Below are positions 46,831 through 58,500 of a DNA stretch of 64,000 nt, in pieces. How positions within the stretch are numbered: position 1 is the first letter of the stretch; each line of letters starts with the position of its first letter. This DNA is from Acanthopleura granulata (Eukaryota; Mollusca; Polyplacophora; Chitonida; Chitonidae), in assembly GCA_016165875.1 (NCBI GenBank), contig JABBOT010000012.1, forward strand, positions 6,789,534 to 6,853,533, written 5' to 3'. The notes beneath the pieces were generated by a model, which did not search any database, was not told the origin of the DNA, and saw nothing but the letters and a program-made list of their open reading frames with translations. The position numbers were made by a program, and so were the translations under genes.

Positions 46831-47808
46831 TGCTGTTACTTGTAAGAACATCCTTGTAGGCAAATCAATATTTCATTTTCACCAATAACAGATGCTATCA
46901 ACGAAATCCAATTTCAATTTCTCAGTATGTGACATGGATTCAATCACTGTTTTCACTGGTCACTTGAACAACTCTCGTAGTACATCAGAACATCAGTACA
47001 TACCGGCAACACGGATGCACATAGAACGGCTCTTTTGTAGCATAAGCAGAAAGTGCAAAATGTTGTCAGACACGTAAGGCTGTTGAAAAACGTTCAGGAA
47101 TTACATATGGTTTTCCATTGCTTTCCCTATGAAGCAGGTCAGAGGAAGATAAATATTGTTCTAAGTAACCTTGATAATGACACCTATACTAGCGAGCAAA
47201 AGAAGCCGTACATATTAAATTCAATCATTTTTTCCTTCTTTTGACATATAATTAAATTGAAATTATCTAATCACATTAAAACATAACACACATAAATAAT
47301 ATACTCACAAAAAAGATCTGTGTGTTCGAGGAAACATCATCAGGTAATTCAACACGAAGTGTATGTCCAAAGCAGATCAATACATGTATATGATCGAATT
47401 TAACGTATACTCCTCTGTATATATTTTATGTTAAACAGCTTTCAGGTGGGGTGTTCAGAAGTTGCGCTCTGATCATTGAAGATAAACTAAGAACCATGAG
47501 AAATGAAATTCAATGTCGTAACATCTTACCATGATAATATTACAGTGCCTCTGTTGTTATTCGTCACATAAATCCACGAACAGGACCATTAATTACAGTA
47601 AATATGAGGCAAAGAGTTCAGAGATGTCATGACCTCTGGGAAATACCGTTTAACGAAAGGAAATACCGGTAATAACGTTAAATATGACAAGAACACACAG
47701 CGTAGTGCAAAGATAAGACCTGAATTGAATGGACAAGATTCCTATGACAATTTCATGTTAAACTTTAACCATCCTTGCAAAAGTTGGCATTTAAATCCTC
47801 TATAAACG
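46831..47808. other. intergenic, 3' flank of the 47.8 kb gene
   Basis: AT-rich with no exon recognised and no clear minus-strand AATAAA near the gene end. Confidence 0.45.
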
Positions 47809-48636
47809 TCATCCGTCTGTCGGAGCCGGCCGAAGTGGATTCATTATTCTCCGTAGAGGTACCGGGTTGCCGTAGTTTGTTTCCCAGGCTTTCGGCTTCA
47901 TTTCCGCCAATTTCCGCTTCCGCTCGTCGAGCACTTGCTTCAGTGAACGAACCTTTTCCCGTATGGATGGTCTCCCCTGTTTGACTGTCCTCTCCTGAAG
48001 TCCAGGATGCTTCCCCGGCGCTGAAAGAACACCACCGGTTTTCTGGCCCGACTCACCTGTGTCATTCGTAACCTGGGGGTTGTTTCGAACCACGGCTCTG
48101 TTAGGGTAATCCCTTGTAATTAGTTGATATCCGATACTATTATAGCCCCTCGGGACAGCACAAGGGAAGTGTTGACACCTTATGTTTCTCATACCCGACG
48201 CATAGACACACTCCTCTGGCGGATCTGGGTTTTGTCCAAGGTCCACGAAACTGGCGTCCTCGTAGGGTACGTCATCGTGTTCAGCGAACCCAGGGGAGCT
48301 ATCGTCTATCGCCTCTGTGTACTTGGAATCCCCGCTACACCAAGAGTTTTGGATACCTAAAGAAGGCCCATGTTTACGACCGGTAGTTGGCAAAATAATC
48401 GGATTTAATTTAGGAGATTCATCCGTAGTGCTGAAATATTCCAGGCAATGGTCGCCACCATCGAGGTTTAGCTCTATCAATGAGTTTTTCAGCTCGGCAA
48501 TTTCTGTGATCAGCTTTCCGTTCTCTGCTCGGTAATCCGCCTCAATCTCTACCAACCGCTTATCTAAGAATTTTTCTTCGACATTGTTCCTCTGTCTCAT
48601 CTTCAGTGTCGGTGGTATAACTCGTGTACTCCGCAT
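47809..48636 (-). CDS. uncharacterised coiled-coil protein, paralogue of the 34.6 kb gene
   Basis: A complete 275-codon frame from ATG 48636-48634 (A at -3) to TGA 47811-47809. Order: basic start, helical/coiled-coil segment about residues 18-57 (NNVEEKFLDKRLVEIEADYR, ITEIAELKNSLIEL), an acidic Ser/Pro-rich middle, RCQHFPC at 153-159 followed by YNSIGYQLI, a linker, a second charged helix (REKVRSLKQVLDERKRKLAE), and the C-terminal W251-E-TNYG-N-PVP-L-RR. Helix, RC-x2-FPC block and C-terminal signature occur in the same order as in 34615-35511, so the two are paralogues though the rest is unalignable. Same strand, 12 kb apart, with a plus-strand ORF between. No known domain recognised. Confidence 0.78.
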   Translation of the reverse strand: MRSTRVIPPTLKMRQRNNVEEKFLDKRLVEIEADYRAENGKLITEIAELKNSLIELNLDGGDHCLEYFSTTDESPKLNPIILPTTGRKHGPSLGIQNSWCSGDSKYTEAIDDSSPGFAEHDDVPYEDASFVDLGQNPDPPEECVYASGMRNIRCQHFPCAVPRGYNSIGYQLITRDYPNRAVVRNNPQVTNDTGESGQKTGGVLSAPGKHPGLQERTVKQGRPSIREKVRSLKQVLDERKRKLAEMKPKAWETNYGNPVPLRRIMNPLRPAPTDG

Positions 48637-50951
48637 GCTGTTCGCCAGTCCCCAGTTATTAAACCTACCTCAGCTCTAATTTCATAGTTTTCTCAAATGA
48701 CATTCCGTGTACTTATGCTTAGATAAGGCCCATTACTGTTCACTTGATGCAGGTCGTTGAGATTCTGTCTTCTTGGAGCCTTATGTTTTGCTGAAGAATC
48801 AGTTTCAAAAAGTCTCATCCAATTCTTTGAATTTTGTGCCAGTATGACAATTGGAATTATTGTTTGCCCTCCATAAGTGTGTATCATACTCCAGAAATCG
48901 AAGCACAACTTTCCAGTGGCGATCCCGGGGCTAATGTATTAAGTGTTTTCTGTACAGTTACAGAAACTAAACAGCCAAGTTTTAGCATAAAGATGAAACT
49001 CTTCGCTTTGGCAAGATTATCTTGTCACATCAAGAAATTGTACTCATGGCAGAATTTTTCTTGAAAATTAAAACGACTCAACGAATCAAGAAATCTTCGC
49101 ACTGATCGGTTGCGTCGACGACCATCTGCTGCTTGCATTCCGTCCTGCATGCAGTGAATATCAAACTGGAAACTAGTGACAGATATGCCGTTTCCTTCGT
49201 CAACACTAAAGCTGTCTCAAGAGCCCTTGTTTACACTTGCTCCAGACGAGACCACTCATCTGGATTTCCAAACCGACGTGTTTACTTTGATCCAACGTTG
49301 CGGCCTCGCCACTCCAAGGTTCCACCGCGCGCCAAGGCAAACAGACTGCCGTAAATTGCGCCTATTTACTGCTCTCTTTGTGTCAAATCAGGTTCGATCA
49401 ATGACACAAGCTCAGCGGCTGTGAAAAGCTTCCAAGGAAATAAACGCTTCGCCTGTGATATCCATTTTCCGTAGACTATAGAGGGTGTTTATTTAATTGA
49501 GTAAAGCGGGGCCCCAGTTGTGGCTCACCAGTATATCAGATCGCTGTCAGAACTCAATTTGGCAGCGACAAAGGTTAAATCAAGGGGTAGAGTCTTTTGG
49601 TACATAGTCTTTATATGGGCTGCCTGAGGGTAAACGCCGCATTTTGTATCATGAATAGTACCTGTAGGGGAACAATTAAGGGCATTCCACTTTGCCTACA
49701 TTAAACGGCAAATAAATATACACGCTTTGCTATGCTCTAATATTTTCTTCACGTGTAATAGCCCCCCCCCCCCCGAGTGTCACATACAGAACCTTACAGA
49801 CCCACACCCATATACCTACTTACTTACATTATTATTTCTGTCAGTAAGCCTGAGCTTCGAAACTTTGCCTCTAATTCCTCTTCACCTGAGGTCACACGGC
49901 CATCGTGTTGGATAGAATTGCCACGTTGGATATTTGAGCGGTTGTAATCAAAATGCAACTGAGACACATATCTTTGATTAACGACAATCTATAATTTATC
50001 ACGGTAGATAATTTGGATACTGATTATATTTACGAGCCCAGAATATTCATTTCGTCTTTCCGTGATCATTGAAAAGTGTTGACTGAACCTTTAAATATAT
50101 ATGACACCGACCTATTTTCAGTTATTGTTGAACGTTTTGAAAATTGGTTGACGATTGGTATGCGAATGTCTGTTTCGAGACATATAGATTCATACCGATT
50201 CAAAAGCAAGTCATTCGATTCATTCTTACAGAAATCCTGGAAAAAAGTGCTGACTACTTTATATGTCTAACGCTATAAAGCGTCGACTCTGCGCAAGTCA
50301 GAGGCTCTTGGCCACTAAGATGGAATTCTCATCTGGCTCATTGGGCTATCTTCTCATATACGATTGTCTGCTCTCTTATTACTGTGTGTGTTTTTCTTTC
50401 TTTTTCTCCATCACTTTGCCGACAGAAATTCTGGTTAAAAGGTTCAAACCGTGACCACCGTTTTATAAATGAAATGGTTTTTCTCACGGCAAATAAAAAA
50501 CACCAATCGAAATAGATGTAACCGACATCTAGTACTAAATTCACAAAACCGCGATGTTACAAAAGACCAGTTTTGAAGGGAAAGGACTTCAGGAATTCAA
50601 ACTTCAATATTACCTTGACTTGCACAAAATAACACGTGAGCAAGTCCTATAACAGTTCTATAACTGAATCAGCAGTCACTGAAACTGACAACAAAGGGGG
50701 AAATAACAGTAAGTCCCTTGTCCGAAGCCTTCTGCTGTAATCTACCCGTTAACTACATGTACCTGACCAGTTTTGGTTAGTTTCTAGAGATAAGAATGAA
50801 TCATGTATAGAATTAAAACATTTGACAAGACTGATCCTAGCATGTATGCAATGACACCGTCATGGTGAAAAAAAACGTAAAATAATTTGACAGGAGAGAT
50901 CAGTGAATATGTGAGAAAAGGGTTTTTATTATCGATCAGGCTAAAAATCAG
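48637..50951. other. intergenic, no gene seen
   Basis: AT-rich with short frames only. A 13-C run lies at 49762-49774. Confidence 0.5.
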
Positions 50952-51260
50952 CTAAACATCAATGGACGGATGGACAGCGTGAATATGACTGAAGGTTCCT
51001 CTGTAAGAGCGATAACAGTCTGTCAGGCGTTCTGGAAAGTTTTTGTCATTGCAGGTTGGGAAATCACATTTCAGAATAGTGGGAATTACTGAATATTTGA
51101 CTGGGTTGAGAAGATTCTCATCAGTCAGGCATTCTATTATTGTCATTGAGCGATAGAAAGGTTCTAAGCTGAACAAGCACATTAGATACCTATTAACTGT
51201 TATCATCAGCCACATCCAATATGTATTAAGTGTCATTACAAAAATCGTTCGACGCCACAT
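50952..51260 (-). CDS. possible small secreted or membrane protein (weak)
   Basis: A 102-codon frame from ATG 51260 to TAG 50954-50952. It begins MWRRTIFVMTL and has a hydrophobic stretch to about residue 30, which could be a signal peptide or membrane anchor. A mature part with four Cys follows (ECLTDEN, KCDFPTCND, DCYRSYRG). It lies 0.7 kb from the LAMP start in divergent orientation. A frame of this length can occur by chance, and no family is recognised. Confidence 0.25.
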   Translation of the reverse strand: MWRRTIFVMTLNTYWMWLMITVNRYLMCLFSLEPFYRSMTIIECLTDENLLNPVKYSVIPTILKCDFPTCNDKNFPERLTDCYRSYRGTFSHIHAVHPSIDV

Positions 51261-51353
51261 GTCCGCCCCCGCGCTAGACAGTTTAACTAGAGTAATCTCC
51301 CCTGCAGACCAAACAATGCAACATCCCGCGGAGATTCTCGTTAAACCCTTCAA

Positions 51354-51968
51354 CTTTTTCCGGTAGAATTCTGAGCGAGTTGTGAACAGCTGTTACACGG
51401 CTAGCTGGAAGAGGAATGAGGCTGTGTGGGGAGCGCGGTGAAGAATTACCGAGGACATTAGCCCGCTATTCTTATTGATCGATAAGCATGTGAAAGGTTT
51501 CATGTCACCTCATTGCCAGTGAAACATATTGACCCAAAGATACTCCACGCTGCAGCATCCCACGAAACAGTCCTCGGTTGCGAAATGTAGAGCCACAAAT
51601 ATAAACCTCCATAACAGCTTATCTAACAACCCTGGTTGGTTTTTCTGCCATACCGTATGGTTTCATTCTGAAAAAAAATTCCTCTTTGGTCATTAAAACG
51701 AGTTGATTGAATTTGGCCATAAGGCATGTCGGCCAATCGTGCGGCAGAGGTTTCATTATCGACACAGAGTTTGACCTGCGTGTAGCGTACAATCCCTACT
51801 CTTGCAGCTGCCTCGTCGGCCAATCATACAGAATAACAGCATCCATCTGTGTTGTGGTATTTTCTGCCGGACGGTCCACATAAGGTGTGCAGCAGGATCA
51901 GTTTACAGTTAGGTGGATAGTCTGACCGGTCACAGTGTGTCGTGACAGGCCATCAACCGTTTATAACA
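51354..51968 (+). other. 5' flank and leader of the LAMP-family gene
   Basis: Less AT-rich than the surroundings towards the ATG (tgccggacggtccacataagg, gtgtcgtgacaggccatcaa). The promoter lies here presumably; no core element can be fixed. Confidence 0.4.
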
Positions 51969-52017
51969 ATGGCCGTTTGGCCCGGAATTGCCTATTTACT
52001 AATATGTGTCACAATAG
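51969..52017 (+). CDS. LAMP-family exon 1 (signal peptide)
   Basis: ATG in a good context (aacaATGG) and 16 codons of hydrophobic signal sequence. Donor ATAG|GTAAGT, phase 1. Confidence 0.75.
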
Positions 52018-55000
52018 GTAAGTTCAAATTTCATAGAAATGTAAAATTTTAAACCTTTGTTGTATTTAAAGAAAAGTGTGCAACTCAACCTTAAAATGTT
52101 GCAGATATAACAGATTTATTTCTCAATCGCCCCTCTCTGGATTAGGAACCTATGTGTAAAGCATTTCTGTTAACAATTCAAACATATGGTGCTTGAAACC
52201 TTACGGGAATCCAGATGACGAGCGGACGGAAATCAAAACTGGCTAAATTAATGGACTTAAAGAAAAAAAAAAGAGATTGTCGTTTGAGAGTACAAAATCT
52301 CTTTGAAGTACAAACAATCAAAGCTTTTTCTCCCGGACAGTTCAGGTTTTGTTTTTTGTCTTCCTGGAGTTATATTTTTTCTTCTCCCTCAATGAATAGT
52401 TAGGATGGATGTGTGCACAGTCCAAGGTTTTAGCAACATACCGGATACCGTCCAAAACCATTTTCACGTGTGTCCACCTGTTGATGTGGAGAACAGCGGA
52501 GTGATATGTCCTGGTCGTGAAGCCGGGGCTATCCAGCTAGGCGAGTTAATGGCTCCAGATTGAAGTAGTGCTGAAATTAGGATCAGTTTGCGTCATACGT
52601 GTGAACTTATGGCCTTTCTGAGGAAGACATTCTATATAGTTTCCCCCAGTGCTTCCGCAGAGTTGATAATAGCTAATGTGTCCTTGACGTGTGCTGTTGT
52701 TAACTCATAGGATCTTGCCATTAGAAAGAGAAGGTGGAATCCAGTTTTCATGTGAACTTAGGCAAAGAAGTAGGATTATTCCTAAATACCCGGCTGTCAT
52801 TATTTTTAATTTTGTTTAAGGCGCATTTGAAGATGTGGGCATACAGTAAAAAGTAAATCCTTGGGGAAAATGTTAGAAAGATAATAAGAAAAGGTAAATT
52901 GAAATGAAGCAATCGTGGCCTCTCCGAGGTACAATAATTATGTCTACCTGTAAGTGTCTCTGGCCTATACGTCTGTGTCGACTATCTATAACACTTAAGC
53001 TAGATCAATCTATTTCTGAAGGGATACGCCATTTGCATCAAAACACGACAGAGCAAATCACGTGACGTCTCACATTTTGGTATACCTACTCTCATGGAGT
53101 AGTATGAATCATTATAAATCACATGATGATGGTTCTCTCCGGCAACACCCTCAAATTTACTCTCTTAACATCTTCCCCATGTTAACTGTTAACCATGTGG
53201 GATATCACAGTGGCGTTTGGTGTCACCAAAGACCATTGAGATAAAGGTAAATGATTTCTGAATTTTTCGAGTCGCTCACCTCTATATGAATAATTCACAG
53301 TTACCACAAGATAGTCGACCTTTCTCCTTCGTTCTGATGATGGAAGTAATGGAGATATCTTTTCTCCTGCAATGTCCACGCGGGTCCAAGCTGAATTCAA
53401 AATTGTTCTCTTGCAATGAACGAGTAATGGGTTATCAGTAGCATGTGCCAATTTACATGTATAGGAAAGAACAAGATACTGAACACAGCTATGAGACCCG
53501 AATTACTTTGGCCGGGAAAGATTATCCATTTGCCCTACAGAGAGAATAGTCAGTGTCTGTATCAGACAAGAGAATATGGCCGTTTTAGTTCGACAAGTCG
53601 ACGTGGCCAAGGCAACACACATGCGAAAGTAAAATGTGATTCCGTGACCTACCTTGGTAAACAATTCGGACACCGATTTAATTCATTTGCCTAGAACATT
53701 CTTTGGCCTTTTTATCATCACTGAAAACTGATGACTGATTTGTATGGATCAGTCCTAATTTCTTACTTTATATACTCATGTTCTTTGGTGGCTTCTGTGA
53801 AGCATTTTTTGGAAATAGGCTATTGAACGAACGCCCGATAATGTTGACATCTGGTATACGATTGGTTCGACGCCTAGATCCGCCGTATGGTTATTCATAA
53901 AAAAACATACACTTTCTCCTCAAATATGTTTTCAACTGGCATTCATCAATCTCTCAGCCAGTCAGCTTTTCTGAACAGTTCTAGCTCTGTGTCAGTATAT
54001 ATAAACAGCGAGGAAAGATTTGAAGACACGTCGTGGGCTTTGTCCCCCGATCATGCAATCTTGTCGAAGAATTTAGTATTGTGACTTATCCCACGTTGAG
54101 GGCGACTGGAGTGCAAAATGAACTAACCATTTATATAGTGCAATGCGCGACTAATACTTTATCATTTTGCCTGTAAAACTTCAACGGCACAAATGAAGAA
54201 TAAAAGCACCCAGTTCAGATCTAAAGTATTTTAGCCTGGAAATTTTACCCATTCTTAAATTGACGGACCTGGTAACCATTTTGAACATTTCTTCTATACG
54301 TCAGACTATCTCACAAGCTTTTGGAATGACATCCTGGCTTCTACTGTCATTCTACAAGGTATCCATCAAGCATTTATATCACTCCTTGTTCATGCTTGAA
54401 GCATTTATACACAGTGTATGGCATTTTCCAAGCACTTCGTGATTTCATCCCCTACAATTTGAACAACACAATATTGCATGCATATGTACAATACCACATT
54501 GAATCTAGTGCCATGCGCTCAATCGTACAAAACAATGCTGTACAACGTTAACAATACTATGCAATGGTACAATACAATGCCATACAGTTTTAACACTCCG
54601 TCAGACACTCCGCTCCGTCATGGCCTGCTACCATTGCGTCATGCCATGACTTCTCATTTAACAAGGTCCTTTTTCAGCCAGCATGACGAGGTGATGGGTG
54701 CCGGTCAAAGAGCGGTACCAGCTTTAATAATTAATGCTTCGCTTGATTGATGGACAAACTAATAACAGACAGCATTAAGAACCCGTTATATAAATTATTG
54801 TTTAGCGTGTATAGGATGGAGTTTCCACCCAGGATTTGATTAACACTGTCTGTAGAATTGGATTGGATCCGGAGAATTTGCCGAGAAATTAAAATATTAG
54901 GATATTTTTTTTCTTTTTTTACTCTTTTTATCAATTTATATCAAACGTCTTTTTCTTTCTAAGACTACGAGTTTCAGGCATCTTGGGAAAAACCATCCAA

Positions 55001-55556
55001 TTTATCAAGATTTTATTGGACGTAATAAAGCGTGTTGTTTATCATTTGGAATAGCTATTTAAGCTATCTATGAAGAAAATCCATTGAAAATGTTTATTTT
55101 TTGTACACTGGAGTAGGCCTGTATTCGTCACCGTGAACACAACTGCTCCGTGGCCTCGCGTATGTTGAGCAGATGGTTATATAATACAAGATGTCAGAAT
55201 ACGTGTAAGTAAATATATAAAACCTAGATATGTGAGTTATTTAATATTCCTGTCATATGGCACCCGTCTGGGAAGTTTTCATTTTGCTAGGGCAGACTAA
55301 ATATACAGCAAACAGCATGTTTAACAGTTCTGCAAGTTTCACGGTATATAGCACCTAACTCAGTTCTCAGAAGAGATCCACGGCGTAAAGCATCTTAACC
55401 GGATTTGCGTTTAACGCAGGTGTGAAACAACATCTTTGCTGACATGTGTGTATGTATTTAAACGATCTTTGAAATGGAAATGGTGACTTCAGATCTCTAC
55501 TCCCAGATCTATGAATTCCTGTTGTAGCGTGTTCATAACAATTCTTTTTAATGCAT

Positions 55557-55595
<39 letters not shown>

Positions 55596-58500
55596 TGTTT
55601 GTTGTTGACTTCTCGTACTCAAACGTTTGTTTCCTATGTACGATTTAGGTCAGTTTTATGGGTAAAAAAGCCCTGTTAAACCACCGACCATTGGCAAGTT
55701 GCATACGGACTTACACACCAAACTGCTGGGAGACAGGCGCTCTGGAGGATCTTAAGGTCTCTCAAACGTCACCACAAGAGCGCAATTCTAATTGTTACCA
55801 TGGCCACATAAACAGTGACAACCGGAAATGAAAGCATTTTCTGTCTACATCTTTCCGCTCCTCTTGTTCCAGGAGTTTGGAATCTCGTACCTCCCCGCTG
55901 AGCTACTTCCGCTAACTTGATATTTACGGTGGTACTCATTCAAGCTATAATTATTACATGATCACCAATAAACCTGGATATTAAGCAAATACGTAAAAAT
56001 TGTGATAATTTATTACGTCCATTGATACATATCCAGAATCGGGCGTCAGTGTCGATATGAGTTGTATATTCCGAGATATTATTTATGTAGTAGTGAAATG
56101 TCGATATTTCAGATCACAAGTCAATCGCAAAGCTGTGTAATACAATCACGTGGCAGCTTTATTATTAAACTGTAGACTTTGTATGTACTTTTCTTTCAAA
56201 TCTTATTTCATAGTACCGGTATTTAAGGAAAGTTTTCTAAGTGATATAAGAAACATTGACTATCTTGAAATATCGTCCTGGTGAAAAACATCAAATATAA
56301 GCAACTCAGTATTGAGTAATGTGTGGGTTATATTCCACGAATCGCTCGAGTAATATGTAGATCTTCACATTGCACTGTAAAATGTTCCGCATATCTTAAT
56401 CAATCTGAGGTACCGTATATACATTAAATATTTGTACATGATGATGTTAAGTGAATGTGTGTGTCTTTGAAATGCACACTTTTATTTTCTATGACTTATG
56501 GTATTATTCAGCACATATTAAATATTTAACCTATGTATATTGTTACAAGAAGTGCAATTACATTGTATATACAAAATAATATACCAGCATGAGCTTAGTT
56601 GTGATATTACACCCGAATTGATTCGAAAGAAAAATAGCTCAGTCGCTCATTTCTGCATCCACGTCATGCTGAAGAGATTCATATCTGGAATATGTCGGCC
56701 ATATTATATTTCACAGCGACAACGACCATTTCTAACTCCTGTGGACTGGGTTTATAGTTAGTGACGAGATGGAAAAAGCGCGATTTTCCAAGAGCGAATT
56801 ATAAACCTAGGACAGATTAGTTTCAGGTTGATTGATGGGTGTAGACTGCCTCAAAGGCGAAAATAAATACCAAGCCCAAATAAATTTAAATTCCATGCAC
56901 GCAAGTCTGAAGCGAAACTCCAGTATCATTGTACGGTTTGCTTGTATACAATGCCTATACGTTGGTTTTAACGATAAGGCCGTGCTCGTACCAGATGTTG
57001 TCTTTTTTTTTCAAAAACAGTACCATTTCATTATCATATGTACTGGAATGTCGCCTTTGTTTTCCGTGTATGTCTTTCCTGCTCGCCTTTTTCAACTCAA
57101 ACCAATGTAGACTCCGTTAGGTTGAGGGGAGTTGTGGCAGTCAACAGCTGTGCTGATCACATGGTATTGACAGCTCATAGTTGTGTGAACACAAGGTGGC
57201 GTGACTGCCTCAGGTACATGACGTCACTCTCGTGCGTATTATAACTGCCTGGACTAATGTAACAGGTCATTGAAATACATATATAGGCCTATGTGGCACC
57301 GCGCAGAGTTAAAACCAGCGGACATGTAAAGTGAAAAGGGAAGTGCGAAGATCCTAATGCTACTGTATGAATGACTAGCTGAGCAATAAAAGTGTACAAA
57401 CTGGAAAACTAAGAATTTGTCATGATGACAGTGGTGGTTGGAGGAGTGGGGGGGATGTGTACATGTTGATACTTTTGAAGTATTTATACGAATAAAACCG
57501 TAAGTGAGTTAACTTGATCAGAGGCAGGATTTCACCAGTTACGTGAGACCACTTGCTAACCACTGCATTTTCGCCGCTGCTGTATATCGTCTTTGCTGTC
57601 GTATTATAGGCCTGTGTTTTCTGTGGTCTCTCAATGCTGACCCCCACGTATTAGCTTGCCAAAGCCTACTGCGTGCTATTTCAGTAAGCTTAACATTTTT
57701 TGTCGGTCATTAAGAAAACTCTCTGGAAATAACCCATATACCCAATCCATCTATCCCCAAGCCTTTCTTGAGGAGGTTTTGTGAGTTTTTGTTTCACATC
57801 ACTGATATTACGCATAATATCTTTTTAAAGGTTTGCATGATGGTTAAATTGTCTTCTTTTCGCATTATTGCCCTTCCCGATATAACAACTCTGACACGCT
57901 GATGTCGGCAACCGATCAACGATAATGCCTTTGTATAACTCAACCACAGACCTGCTGTTCGCGATATAACGGTAATCTCAGGTTAGAGAACGTGTTTTGC
58001 CTCAAGGGAACCTTTGGTCAATGCCCAGTCTCCAAGGTGATCCGACGACTACGGTTAATCGTGTCTGGCCGGAGGGGTCCTCCGTCTCACAGCAAGTCAT
58101 ATATCCCTACGGTGGCCAGCTCAAGGTGCCTTAGATAACTACCTAATTGATATGCTGATAGAACTGAATCGCGCCCTGGGGAATCGTCGAGGACGTACAG
58201 AGGAATCCCATTCCCGGGGAGACCGGCTGACAGGAAGGGCCAATCATTATCGGTATTGCAGACGTTAAGTGTGTTTTTTAAGAGATCCTCACACCGTCTA
58301 TTGCAGAAGGGCCCCCAAATCTTCACCTGCACTATTCACACGTGAGCAGATATATGTATTTAGTTACGAATTGCCAAGAAATCGTTCATAATTTTATTGA
58401 TCCTTTCCGTTTTTCACGGAGATTGTCTGGTTTGACAACCTTATCACATTGCTCAGGACATTACAGCGAATATTTCGTCAGAATAAAAAAATCGATCAAA

